From assembly GCF_037038585.1 (NCBI RefSeq), contig NC_092560.1:58769049-58833048 (forward strand): DNA of 64,000 bases, read 5' to 3'. The position numbers and the translations under genes are program-made. Shown here piece by piece: positions 39,301-51,001 of this stretch; the first letter of the stretch is position 1; each line of letters opens with the position of its first letter. Below the pieces are notes generated by a model. The model saw only the letters and a list, made by a program, of their open reading frames with translations. It did no database searches and was not told the DNA's origin. The stretch is from Patagioenas fasciata (Eukaryota > Chordata > Aves > Columbiformes > Columbidae).

Positions 39301-42300
39301 GACACTCAGCTGCCTTTGAGCACACAGCTTGTGAATGGATGTTGCTGATGGAACAGGCCAAGCTGCCTGAGAGAACTGCCTGTGCCTAATCACAAGTGAG
39401 TCCCCGGGAGACACTGGGAAGGGGACAAGAAAAAAAAGAAAACGCATACCCTAAATTTTTGAAATGAAAGACTCTGATGATGAAGGTAATTGATTTTGAG
39501 TACACAGACTTTCTTTACTGTCCAGCAATCCTTCATTAGCATGTTCAGTCTTGTTTGCATGAATCAAGTGCACAGACTGTGTTTCAACACTGTAGCTATA
39601 CACGGGCACAACACAGAACTGGTACAACCGTCCCACAGCAGGGACTTTCCCTCTGCTATATAGCTAGCTTCACAGATCCTGAACAAGGAGACAAGCAAAC
39701 AAGATGTTTTCTTGCATTCCCCTTGCTTACTAAGCTCTGAAAACCCTTCTTATTTTTCTTACAACTGTATGAAGTGAAATCTACCCATGACAAATCAAAA
39801 CTGGCCCAGATTTGACATGGTAGTTGAATCAGCAGCATGGTCCTCAGTTTCTTCAATTCAAAGTTAGGGTAGTCTTCTTTCTTGTCTGCAACAGGTCTCT
39901 GAAGCAACATGAAAGCCACCCAATGTGGCCAGGATGGCACTGGAGGACTCTTGACACTTCTTATTTTGCAAGTGATGTTGTGCAACATTGCTGGAGTGTT
40001 TGCAACTAGACAAGAAACTGCCTGAGAAACTGAAACTGACACTTGTGGCTCTTCCCCCTCATCACCTGAGGAAGAGTTGGGGTGGTGGTGGTGGGTATGG
40101 TACCCTCCTGAGAGAGAGACAGCTGAGTCAAGGTCAGAGAAGGAACTGGATGTCTCCTACAACTCTTACGTGAGAGCTAGTGATTAAAAATGGGAGGGGA
40201 GGGGAGGGGGGATACTTTTACAATATTATTTCACTAAATTCATTTTTAATGAAAGAAGTTACTCTTGATTTTTTTTTTTCCCCCCAAATGAAAACCTTAA
40301 AAAATAGCATAGGGTGAATCAGTACCAACTGTGAGAAATACAGCTGCCTTAACACACTGCAAATAAAACCTCGTATTGTCTCACCCAGCTCTTTAACTTT
40401 TTGTGTATTTGTGTTGTGTTCCTCAAGTGTAGCACTATTTTGTAAATAAGAACTTAGCTGTTAGTGTCAATTATAGGGATCAAAAGAGAAAAAAGATAGA
40501 ATTAAAAATTCCTGATTTTCTCACAGAATGTTTTCAGGTTCCTTGGAAATGCCTCTTAAAACTAAAACCAGTAAAAACCCACATGTTCCTTCTGATCATT
40601 TATTTCAAATGATAATGTCATATTCTCTAAACCAGCAGGAGTAGATTTTGATTAAAATTACGGGAAAGAGCTTTTTGACAGGCAGCTTCAAAATCCCGTA
40701 GCTTAGATTTAATTGTAAATCAGCACAGACGGAGAATACTTTGGACTGAATGCTACCGGATTGATGGAGGGATGTGACTTCGACTCGCAGAGCCTGATAT
40801 TCTTCCCAGTGGAGTCAAGCAAAAAAAATTCCCCTTGATTTCAAAGTGGAACCAAATTAAGTGCTCAGTTTCAAATGGAGTTGCCAAGCAGCAAATCTGT
40901 CAGACAGGAGGTGTGGGAGACACCTTTTCACTTTAGAAAATTTAGTTTTTCTGTATCTAAAAGTCTTATGTATTGAAATTAACTTGGTGCATGCCTGAGC
41001 TCTGCAGCTAACTGTGCGAGTCTGAAGTATACTTAAGTTGCAAGTACTTGTATATATTACACAATTTATGTTTCTATGTATAGCACATAGGCTACTGTGC
41101 TACACTGAGAAATCACTGAAATTACAAAAGCAGTATCTCAAAACTTAGGAGATGCCAGAGTGAGGTAGCCCACGTGGCAAATTCAGCTTTTATGTGAATA
41201 TGCATTAAAAATGGACTCCAATGATGCAATCACATGATTTTTCTGGGAAGGATTTTCTCTTTCTGTTCACTAAATGAACAGTGCCTGATTAAGCTTCGTC
41301 TAGAGGCTTATTTTACCTTGTTGCTCTACACATGGCCCCATCCATTATTTCTCAAATAATATTCACACCTCATTCTGAAGACTAAGCGTTCATTTCCTTA
41401 GGAGGCCTTGAGTTATTTTTTAAAATCTAATAAAGCAGCATCTGAAAACTATTCATTTCTAGTTGTTTATATTCACAACATTTCATCCAAATGATTGGGG
41501 TTTATTTTTCCCATTTTGCAGCTGATAGATTACAAGTGTCCTCTAATTTGTGAGGGTCTACTTAAATAAATGAATTCCTCATTTTTTTTTTTTTCAGAGA
41601 CCTTTGCCTTTTGTAGCATATTCACCAGTCAAAGCAGAATGTCCACAACTGTGAATGCCCAGAACTTCTTTCAGAATAAGTCCAAGGGTCAAACACAAGC
41701 CTACACAAAGTGGAGAGCGCATCCTTCATACAAATCATTCATTTTGTGTGGTTTATGTTGCGTAGAAGAGCTTGGGTACAGGCAGGGACAGTTGAGCTCT
41801 CTCAGCACCACTCTGCAGGCTGAGGGAGACCCTTTCCTGACCTTCACATTGCCTGATGCTGCAAAAGAAGTAGAGATCATACAGACAACACCCTCCCTGA
41901 AAGACGTGAGTTCATCAGGAGACTACTGCATAACCTGTGCACTGAATCAGGGAGAGAAGTGGTGGAAAACCAGTTATGTGACTGTATCATGATACACCTT
42001 GACATACAAGTTGCACAGGCAACTTCAATTCTAAAATTTTGTAACTTTTTATACTGAATGGTCAGCCTTAACATTCTATAATATAGTCTTTTGTTCTGTG
42101 CAACTTCCCAAATCAATTCTCTTTCCCCCCCCTCAAGAAAAAGAACAGATAATAGAACATTTGAAGCTGTACCAATACCCATGGGGGTGCCTCACAAAGC
42201 CTACGTTATGACATCTCCTTCAGCCCTGAAATCTGAAGTTCATCAACAGAGTGGAAACTTTTCAACTTCCATATCAGACCTTTGCCCATTGAACTAAGGA

Positions 42301-44205
42301 AGTAATTTCTAATGAGAGAAACAAAACATTGTTGACTTCAGCATCAGAAGAACCCACTTTTGCCTGCTGAGTAACGGCTATTTAGTAACAGCAAAAGGAC
42401 ATGGATGCTTTAGATGGCCATGGTATAATCAATAAGTGGAGTAACAGACTTTTGCAGCCACAGGGGTTTCGGTCCTCACCCGTTTCTGGTCTTTGTCCCC
42501 GTGTATTCCTCTCTGACCTCCACCTTGCTGTAGCTGCCAGGTGCAACTTCAAATTTGTGTTCCAGGTTGCTGCTTCTCTCCTCTGGTGGCCAGGCTCAAA
42601 GAGCAGCAACACCAGGACCTACCAACAGCTTCTTTACTCAGCTTCTGATCTGGGAGGTTCAGGACCTTCTGAATGAAGGGAAAAACAACTATAGAAAAAG
42701 TCTCAGCCACTGCTGACTGAGGTTAGAACCAAGATGGCTTGGAGCAAAATGAGCTACAGAAAATATCTCTCAAACGTGAACACAGTAAGGCCTGGAGAAA
42801 CCTTAGTTTAACTTGGAAATACTTGGATGAATTTTCATAGGCAGTGGAGCAGGCACTATCTAAGGATGCAAGAGGTAACAAGTTTGCTCTATTTCAAGTG
42901 CGTGTTTCAAAGTATGAAAGAACTAAACCTTTCCAGCCAACCTGTTTAGAGAATTTAAGAGGAAAAAAACTTCTTTATTACTTCCTTCTGAGAACTAGCT
43001 GAACAACTTTCTTTTAAGTTTCCCAGAAGAATTCAGGCTGGAGCAGACAACCAGCACAGATGTTAGCTGGAATAGTGAATGTCTGGCAAAATCAGGTACT
43101 GCAAACACGGTCTCATGACCCACCAAAAATATACCTGTGCTTCACCAAATAATGTAGGTATTTTCAGTGTAGGCAGTTGGTTAACATTTCATAAAGAAAC
43201 ATATCAATTTGAAATGAAACCTATTCTTCTGTTTTAATTTTTTTTCTTTAGCTTTTGTTGGTTCTTGTCTTGAATGTTTCATCATCACATAATTTTCCTA
43301 ATGATGTCTCTAAGCTGAGCCTTACGACACTTCCAAATCAAGGGCACCTTGCCACTGGACCCTGAAACTGGTAGAGGGAATCTAGAAAACATGCATAAGT
43401 CATAAGGAGAGGAAACTGTCTTCTTTGCAAGTATTGGATGACAAAAGGGTCAAGAAGCAAACTGATCTAATAATTTTAGCAGGTTTTTAACTTCTAAATA
43501 TAAACCCTACAATTTGAATAGAAACATTATTCACACTCCACTTGCTGGTGATTCTAAGTAGATATATTCCCCCAATAGGTTCACTCCACAGTTTCCATTG
43601 GATTCAGCACCTTCACAGAAACCAGTACCTCAGTGGATCTTCTTGCAGCTTTCAATTCAGCCTCTTTAACCCCCAACAAGTATGCCAGACACTTACTGCT
43701 TGTCAATGCAAAAATTGTGGTACATCTAAAAGACATTACAGGAATGGAATAAACCAGAGGCATTTAACATTACGCTATAGAGCTAATTTGGTTTCCTCCA
43801 CATTTATTTATTTAAAAGGATTCCGTTAGCTTTCCTTTCATGCTTCCACAGTCCCAAAAAATATACATTCACTTCACTGTAGAACACATTTGGATCTCAG
43901 ACCACACCATCCATTAGCCTGTCAGCTATGAGTGGTCCATGTCATACTTGTTCCAAATAAAATTAAAACCATAGTTCTCACATAGTGCACTAAGCATTAA
44001 TGGAACTTACGTTCCCTGCATCAGCTTAACTCCAACTCTATAACGAGTGAGGAAAAAAGGAAGATGCTAATGTGACTACAGGTTTGAAACTTTCTAAACT
44101 TTGCAAAAACTCAGATCCAGGATTCCAATCAAGCTTCTCTAGGTACTTCAAGTTTAACCAATTTGCACCCCCACTCTCCCCCCACACCAAAAATTCACAA
44201 CTGAG
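33331..44205. other. Intergenic, 3' flank of SNX18; no gene visible
   Basis: Unique-looking sequence with one G-rich run at 40.2 kb. A 140-codon open frame (41,573-41,992, plus) is preceded by T-rich sequence ending in CAG, but its product resembles nothing I know. An exon-like open stretch at 43,581-43,725 (minus) is discussed in the findings. Confidence 0.55.
40192..40211 (+). repeat. Short (GGGGA)n run with G-quadruplex potential
   Basis: GGGAGGGGAGGGGAGGGGGG has four runs of three or more G with single-base loops, the standard pattern for an intramolecular G-quadruplex. It is isolated in intergenic DNA. Confidence 0.7.
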
Positions 44206-44229
44206 AAAGTAAGTTGAAGGCCAAAACAG

Positions 44230-44235
44230 TTTATT
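44230..44235 (-). terminator. Candidate distal SNX18 poly(A) signal AATAAA
   Basis: The minus strand reads CCCAAATAAACTG here. About 40 bases further along comes a GT- and G-rich run (TTTTTGGTGTGGGGGG, near 44,175-44,190). A hexamer followed by a GU-rich element is the normal arrangement of a vertebrate cleavage site. The position, 2.1 kb after the stop codon, is reasonable for this gene. No transcript evidence is available. Confidence 0.45.
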
Positions 44236-45541
44236 TGGGAAAACTGTACCTGTCTGAAAATGTTGTATGTATATATATCACAGCTTAATTTCCTCCTGGA
44301 CATGTGCAGGTCATTAATACTAACCTCCTAGAATACTTCAACTGGACCAAGATAAATTTCCAAACAGGTCGCAGTACCTCCATGTAGAATTAATTTGATT
44401 GTAGTCTGATCTAGTTACTGCAAAGACACTTAATAAAACAGTATCTGGCTTAAACAAACGTAAGCCATGGAACTCAGTTCAAACCTAGCTCATCACTATT
44501 TCATATAATTAATCAACACATAGGAAGCTGGAGTAATGCTGGGAAGAGATGTTCAGGGAAGTGGCGAGTTTTGAACATAGAACAAGACACTATGAAGAAG
44601 ATATAGCCTCAGTCAGCTCTATGACTATGGTCCTTGGTGTTTCCAGCACTCTTTTAACAGCCTGGAAATGGAGTCTTTCCTCACTGATTGTCACTTCTTT
44701 CACAAATACTGCTTTTTCCTCTTCAGTATTCTGCATTTTACTTCTTTGGATGCGTTCTAGAAGCATTGCCAAACACAACTTGTGCAAAACAGCAATCTCC
44801 AAGCATTTTCGGATGAATCTTAAAACCAAAACTATACTCTTACATTTATTCCTCTAAAACAGAGGTGGGGGTGTAAGCTACAGAAACCCACATAACTAAG
44901 CAAAAGAACTGCACATTTCTGGTGCAGAGGTGAGGAATGATTTGTACTTAGATGCAGCTGTTGCTTAACTTCCTTTTCCAGGCTTTCATTTGTTTAAGCT
45001 GTTTGATTAATTTAATTAAAAGCAAAAAAGTAAACATTTTGCTCTATTGGAAGGTTTTGTTATTTTTGTCTAGGAGAAAAATGATAGGATAAATAAACCT
45101 CTCTTTCATACTGACTTATAAGAAGAAAACCAATAGGTAAGAAACACAGACTTCAGACTTAATTCAAGGGAAATAAGCCAGAAAACTCTTCAAAAGATAG
45201 TGTTTATGTGTATATATAAATGCACCCTGCTTGTCAAAAATATTTATAAAAAAATTAAGACAATTGTTAATTCTTAAGTGTTACAAACATAAAAATGCCA
45301 CCTGTTTTCCAAGTCAGTTCAGCCAAGACTTATTTTAGATCATTTATATTACTGAACATCCCTGAAAATTCGTAACTTAGTAAACTAATGAATCACAGTG
45401 GAGTTTCAACTCAGACAACTGGCAATGTATATGCAAGTCTGAAGTTAAACTGAATCAGCAACTGAACAAAAAGCAGATAATTTCAAACTTAAAAAAATGT
45501 TGCAGGCACAAAGCTTGCATTCATATCCCCATGATATAGTT

Positions 45542-45547
45542 TTTATT
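45542..45547 (-). terminator. Candidate proximal SNX18 poly(A) signal AATAAA
   Basis: The minus strand reads GGCCTAATAAAAACTA, followed some 35 bases later by GCTTTGTGCCTG. The downstream element is weaker than at the 44.2-kb site. Use of this signal would give a 3' UTR of about 0.85 kb. Confidence 0.3.
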
Positions 45548-46372
45548 AGGCCAGCTCTTCAAATTTCCACTCACAATAATGCTTTATGCTAAAAAGAAAA
45601 AAAACAACCCTCACTGTATTATGCATTTCGGAAAGCAGAATAAGTGGTGTACTTTTGTATATGTGCTTAACATTCTAGTACATGTAACAAGTAGTCTCCA
45701 TTTTCATGGAAAGCGTGAAGAGATTTAAGTTTTCCTTTTGGAGCCAACATTTGTTGTATGACAGTACTTGATGTGCAAACTGGATGGCAGCTGATTTTTT
45801 TCCAGTCAATGTGAGGTTTCATAATCAGTTCCTGTCATAGGCATCAACCCTTCATTCAATCAATCATAAAAATGTGACTTACTAGAAAAGGAAAAGTAGA
45901 GTCTAAAGGCACAGAATCACATAGCTGCTCTAGTAGGAGTCTGTAAACAGAGAATTGTTTGAATTTAGGAAATCCAAATCTAGGAAAGTAAAAAGGCATC
46001 TGAAGCAGGCTTTCATCTAGCCAGCTTCCTTAAAGACCCAAAGGGTTTTGAGGTCTACAAAGTATGCACTAAAATACCATATTTCAAAAAGCAATAAGGC
46101 AAATAGTATACTAACTGTTTCAAAAAGTTACAATGGTAGTGTAGGCATACACAGTATAACTTAGTTACAATGCCTGGTACTGTTTCTACTACATAGCCCT
46201 ATAACTGTTTCCTTTCTACATAATTGGAGATTAAACCCGGGTTCCAGGTGAGCACAAAACCATCCTCGTACCACCATCTACCACTGGCAACAGTTCTTCA
46301 GCAGCAGAAGCATTTGCTCTGCCGCCTGAGTCGCACTCATGTGAGGGAAGTCCACAGATCAGAGTCCAGAGA

Positions 46373-46626
46373 TTAAACACTGTCATACTTGTGAAGAGCT
46401 TCTTCTAGCTTTTGTGTCACTTTTTGAAAAAAGAGTATTTGCTGTTGCAAGAAATGCTGCATCTGCGATTTAAAGTCCCTCACACGAATTTTGTGGAAAT
46501 GATTAATTTCTGCGAGGGTCGCAAAAGAAATAATGTTACAGCGTTCTTGAATGCCCTCAGCTTTTTGGAGCTCCATCTTCCCCTCTTCCACATGCCGCTT
46601 ACTCTCCTTTACTTTGGTAAGGGCTC
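46373..46626 (-). CDS. SNX18: SNX18 terminal coding exon (end of BAR domain and stop)
   Basis: This is the last coding exon, 254 bases long, giving 83 residues and a TAA stop at 46,375-46,373. A pyrimidine-rich tract (TTGTTCTTTACACAG on the minus strand) ends in AG at 46,628-46,627. The leftover G of exon 1 joins the first two bases (GA) to restore a glycine codon, so the intron is phase 1 and the reading frame continues as ...HVQK-GALTKVKESKRHVEEG. The remainder is the last long BAR helix, with KSQMQHFLQQQILFFQKVTQ followed by KLEEALHKYDSV at the C terminus. As I recall it, that tail is characteristic of SNX18. The BAR dimer senses and generates membrane curvature, so loss of this exon should abolish tubulation. 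The exon is intact, with no frameshift or premature stop. Confidence 0.93.
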
Positions 46627-47697
46627 CTGTGTAAAGAACAAAACAAAATAGTTGAACTGTGAGGACAATTTCAACTTGACCACTTTAACAAGTGATTTAA
46701 TAACAACAAGGACTTACATAAGGCTCATTCTAAATGTATTTATATGTGTGCATATATACAGAAGAATAAAACAAGCTTTCACATTAAAAAAAAATCACAG
46801 AAAAGTGAATCTTATTTGAGGAAAAACAAACAAAAAAAAATCAATTTTTTTTAAGACTCTAGCTTGCAAAATTTAGCAAAACATGCGTATTTCACAATAT
46901 TAAAAGTCAGATGGTGTCCTTCAGAAAATAACTAATAAATATACCAGCAGGGAGAAAAAAAGAAAGCACTAGAAAACTAGTCAGATCAATTTAAACCCAT
47001 ATAAACACTAGAAAAACAACTTCATTAAGAAACTGGACTTTGTGAAACATCACTTTTCCCAGTCTTTGTGAAATGTCAGAAGAAGATCTGGATACACAAA
47101 TCTTGCCTTTACACCACAGATACCCCCAAATTAATTATTGACTGCTAGAGAATCTAAAAGTTTATTCCAAAATTGCAGACACCCAGGTAGACCCAACACA
47201 GTCTTATAAGAGCTAGAAGAAAAACAGAGCAAGAGAATTGACAGTCCTCCTCCTCCAAATAGCTAATTAAAGCACACACATCCTACAAAACCAAAATATA
47301 ACGCAAACAGACCTACTCAAAGGAGACTCACCTGGTGACAGAGTACCAAGATGTGTCTTTAGACATTCATTTTCTCAGATTCAATTACTTTTGCTTTAAA
47401 TATTACATACATATTTTATTCACATAACTAAAACCAGTCAGATCAGTACAGCTTTTATCTTTTCACAAGATGTTAGTGAAAGACATTTTTCACATCCTTT
47501 ATGATCACACTTAAGTTACTTGTTCCTTCAACTATTTGTAAGGTCTTAACTGCCTCCTTTCAGATTACAGTTCTTACCGTACACATGACTACAGTTCACT
47601 GACAGAACTCTCTTTAATTTGCCTTGAAGAAATGCTTTTCTGTACTCTGTACAGTATACCAGCCAGTAAGCTAACAGAGAAACCTCTCTGTCTGCAT

Positions 47698-47800
47698 AAA
47701 ACCATAGAAAGACCTGAGTTGGAAGGGACCCACAAGGATCATCAAGTCCAAATCCTGTTCCTGTATATGATAACCCCCAAATACATACACCATGTATCTT
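47698..47800 (-). mobile_element. CR1 LINE 3' end, minus orientation, in or near SNX18 intron start
   Basis: The plus strand carries CATAGAAAGACCTGAG, GTTGGAAGGGACCCACAAGG and ATCATCAAGTCCAAATCCTG, the reverse complement of a CR1 3' end, followed by decayed sequence. It lies about 1.1 kb inside the SNX18 intron from the terminal exon and in the same orientation as the gene. The right boundary is uncertain. Confidence 0.75.
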
Positions 47801-50237
47801 GCAGGGGGACAATATCCACTCTCTCTGCTGGAGGAGCAGGTTTGTCTTCTCATCAGCCTGAATCCACGTGCGTAGTGAACACCATTGAACAGCAAAACCA
47901 CAGTTCATCAGTAGTAATCCTATCTTTTGTCCTTTTCTTCCTGTGCCTGTTCAACACACCATCTTGAATGAGCCTCCTGCCAGTGCCCTGACACATCTCT
48001 GCAATTTGGATCTGGAGCATGACCTTGCGCTGCACACACAGTGGGGCCATGGCCACTGCTTGCTGCATTTCGTGCAGGTGCTTCTCACGTTTCCCTGCCT
48101 GCTGCAGCTCATCCCCTGCCCGTCTCCAACCCCCCACCAGGTAGACAGGTAGAATGGAGGGTCAAGGTGCACCCTTACTAGAAGCAAGTTAAAATAACCG
48201 ATGATTTAGTAGACTTGGGGAAAGAGAGTTTGTTGCATTTTTTAAGTGAAATGTGGATAATTCCTAAAATCACAAAATCATGCGTGACTGCTCCATTCAA
48301 CTTCTAACAGCAACTTGTTAACTATTGCAGGATGTTTCTAATTGCCAACAGCTGGAAAATAACGTTTTTCTGCTTAATTTGCATTTTGGCTGTGCTGTAC
48401 ATGCCATCTCCTGCCTGCAGCCTTGGTGTGAGCTCTCAGCCTCGAGCAGAAGAAATTCCCCTCCAGTTTTTTAAACTGTCGCAGGGAGGTTATTTACCAG
48501 GTAAGCACGGACCACAGGCTGCACAGCCGAGGACAATATTCAAGCAGCAGAAGAGCTGCCCAGTGGCAAAGGGCAGTGGATCTCCTCAGGGCTGCAGGAC
48601 AGCCTGGCTCCCACCTCCTGCTCTCCAGGGCCCCAGGGCACACTGGCGTTTCGGCTAAATGCTTGGCTGCATCTGCTGCAGCTGATTGCCCTCATCATCT
48701 TCAACCCAGCACAAAAAAAAAAAACACTGAAAAAACTTTTCCACATGCAGTGGTGCCAGCCGTGGGACTGTGCCAGAAGATCTGTATTTTCTCCTCTAAG
48801 GAGAGAAGGATCTGCGAGGTAGAGCACAATCTGAAAAATATTTAATTCCCTCTTCTCCAAAAAGGACACTTCTTTCAATAAACAAAACCAGGCTTAGCAG
48901 AATTTTTCTCTGAGTTCAGCGGGCATGGCAGGAATACACGCATGGCTGTGAAAAACTGAAATCTGGGACTTACTGGAAGCCAGATGGAGCTGGTTAAATA
49001 AACAGTACAACTCTTCAGTTGTGATGTGGGAAACAGCTTTAGATGTTATTTCTAGAATGACCAAACTTCAAGAAAAATACTGAAATTTATAGCATCAGCA
49101 ACCAAAAGCATAACTAAGTTCTGGAGCATGCACAATCTTCAAATTATTTTATATCAATAAAACCCACACCAAACACCAAACTCCTCCAGACTAGACATAT
49201 TATGTATTATGTGCTTTTACCATTAAAATAAAAAAATAGGGAAAGGAATCAGAGGGGAAAACTTGCAACAATTAATACCGCTCTCTTAATGCATATGGAT
49301 CCATATGAGTCCTACAGTGGAATTTCCTTTAAAAGCTGGGCAGACTATAACCAGAGGTCAGCAGTGTAGGACAAGAATTTATACATATGCTTAAGTACAA
49401 ATTTACCTTTTTTTTTTTTTAAATGCCTCTAAGTGAAGTGTTTAATTATTAGTCAAACAATCTTCAAATAACTTTAGAGTGGGGAAATTTTAGCTTACTT
49501 TAGGACAATCAAAGAACCTTCCCCAAACACAGAGTAACACAGCACACATACTTTATTTTAAGAAGCAAATGATCATTTGTTTTACAATGTCATTTTTAAT
49601 TTGTTCAGCATCTGCTAAGGTTTGCAAGACTTAGTTTAGTAAACCTTAGAAAAAAGTGTTAGTTTGCATGGCTTTGCACGCAGCTTTACTAACAATAATA
49701 TAACATATTTCATCCTAAACTTTCTCCAAACACTTCTCCATAGCATAAAGCCCTCCCATTTGAATCTACATGAGCAGAACTCTAAGAGAGTGCAATGACA
49801 CATGCAGGTTTCTAATGGTGAAAGGGGGAGGAGGACATGGTGAGGGAACTGGGGAGCAGAGAGCAGATCCTTGTCTGCATCCCTGCCAAAAAACAAGGCT
49901 CTTGCTCAGAGATTCCCAAGCAGGGGATGGGTCTCATGGTAATCTCTAATGTCTCCCAGTCCACAATGCCTAACCGGTCTCACCCCGGGCTGTGCACCAT
50001 GAACTCCTCACCTCATCCCCACTCCTCTGTCCATTGCCCTCGGCACCTCATCCACCAACTGCCGGCTCCTGCTGCCACCCTCACTGGCTGGAAGCCCCCT
50101 CTGGCCTCTGCTCACCTACAGAAATATCTCCTGGTTTATGAATTTAATGACGTGAACATCTAGTATTGATTTGGACAACCTAAAAAAGACGTGTAAAAAA
50201 ACAAACACAGAATAATGACAGCCCTAGAAAAGGCTAA

Positions 50238-50242
50238 CCTGA
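50238..50242. repeat. Left target-site duplication (CCTGA) of the solo LTR
   Basis: These five bases match the five immediately after the element's terminal CA and mark the LTR boundary exactly. Confidence 0.75.
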
Positions 50243-50996
50243 TGTCCTGGTTTTGTTAAAACCAAGACCAGTTCTCTTTTAGTGAATTTTCCTTTCAGCT
50301 AAGTTCTCCTAAGTAACATGTTTTTGGACACTGCTCCAGACTGATAGGAGTGACCAAGGGAATGCTGAAGAAGCTCACGTTTAGATTTATTGCTATAACA
50401 ACCAAGAATTCTGATAAAATTCCACATGTTCCATCACAAGAGGGGCGTATTTGCAAGGAGGGGTGAACACAACAGGTGACTAAAGCTGACCAAGTGAGTA
50501 TTCCATACCATTCACATCGTACACCCTGTAAAAGTGGGAGATCACGAGGGTCTCACTCTCTTTGACCATGGCTAGCATCTGAGGAGGACCCTGCCTGTGG
50601 CGGCCTTCGATCCAAGGCATGGTTCCAGACCCTGCATCCGTGAATCCAGTACCAGTTTGCTGCGGAGTCCCACCCAGGACTTCCGAGTGCCTGCCCTGCA
50701 GCTGCTGCAGCCAACTCCATCCTCTGCCTAGCAGGGGCAGAGCTGTGATACCCCTGGATATTCAAGATTGGTTTTATATATTTTTTATTATTTTCTCTAT
50801 TTATTAGTAGCATTAGTAAAGCATTTAAAAATGTTTTTTTAACTTGCAAAGTCTCTCTTCCTTCCTCCTTATCATCTTTCCTATGCGGGGTGGGGTAACA
50901 GAGAGCATCTGCCACGGTTTATTGTCGCCTTGCAATTAAACTTTGACAGATTTTATTGGTGGCCTGTATGGAGAAAAGATAAGAGAAACCGTGACA
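50243..50996 (+). mobile_element. Solo LTR of an avian endogenous retrovirus (ERVL-like), with target duplication
   Basis: The 754-bp element starts TGTCCTGG and ends ACCGTGACA, so it has the TG...CA ends of a retroviral LTR. It is flanked on both sides by the same five bases, CCTGA (50,238-50,242 and 50,997-51,001), which is a target-site duplication of the size made by ERVL-type integrases. Inside are a phrase common in bird LTRs (GTATTCCATACCAT, near 50,500), a TATA-like TGTAAAAG about 30 bases later, and an AT-rich, pyrimidine-rich second half. No gag, pol or env remnant sits on either side, so this is a solo LTR left by recombination between two LTRs. It lies in the SNX18 intron in antisense orientation. 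The orientation call rests on the TATA-like site preceding the AT-rich part. The family name is from memory. Confidence 0.8.
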
Positions 50997-51001
50997 CCTG
51001 A
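50997..51001. repeat. Right target-site duplication (CCTGA) of the solo LTR
   Basis: This is a perfect copy of the five bases before the element's initial TG. Confidence 0.75.

Larger units (their letters stand above)
44206..46372 (-). other. SNX18: Probable SNX18 3' untranslated region
   Basis: This sequence follows the SNX18 stop codon on the sense strand and extends to the stronger candidate poly(A) site. The limits are inferred: the left end is placed about 25 bases beyond the AATAAA at 44,235-44,230. No CR1 or LTR piece interrupts the interval. A shorter 3' UTR ending near 45,520 is equally possible through the AATAAA at 45,547-45,542. One stop-free stretch of 87 codons lies inside (44,590-44,853, minus), but nothing shows that it is translated. 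Confidence 0.4.

Noticed and set aside
41573-41992. 140-codon plus-strand frame preceded by a T tract and CAG
   Set aside because: It resembles an exon only at its left edge; there is no donor logic, no known family, and it runs opposite to the nearby gene.
1-44000. ESM1, the mammalian neighbour downstream of SNX18
   Set aside because: No cysteine-rich secreted reading frame of the ESM1 type was seen; the gene is expected much further away.
47853-48137. 94-codon minus-strand frame with Gln/Lys/Glu-rich product
   Set aside because: It overlaps equally open frames on the other strand, lies next to a decayed CR1 and matches no family.
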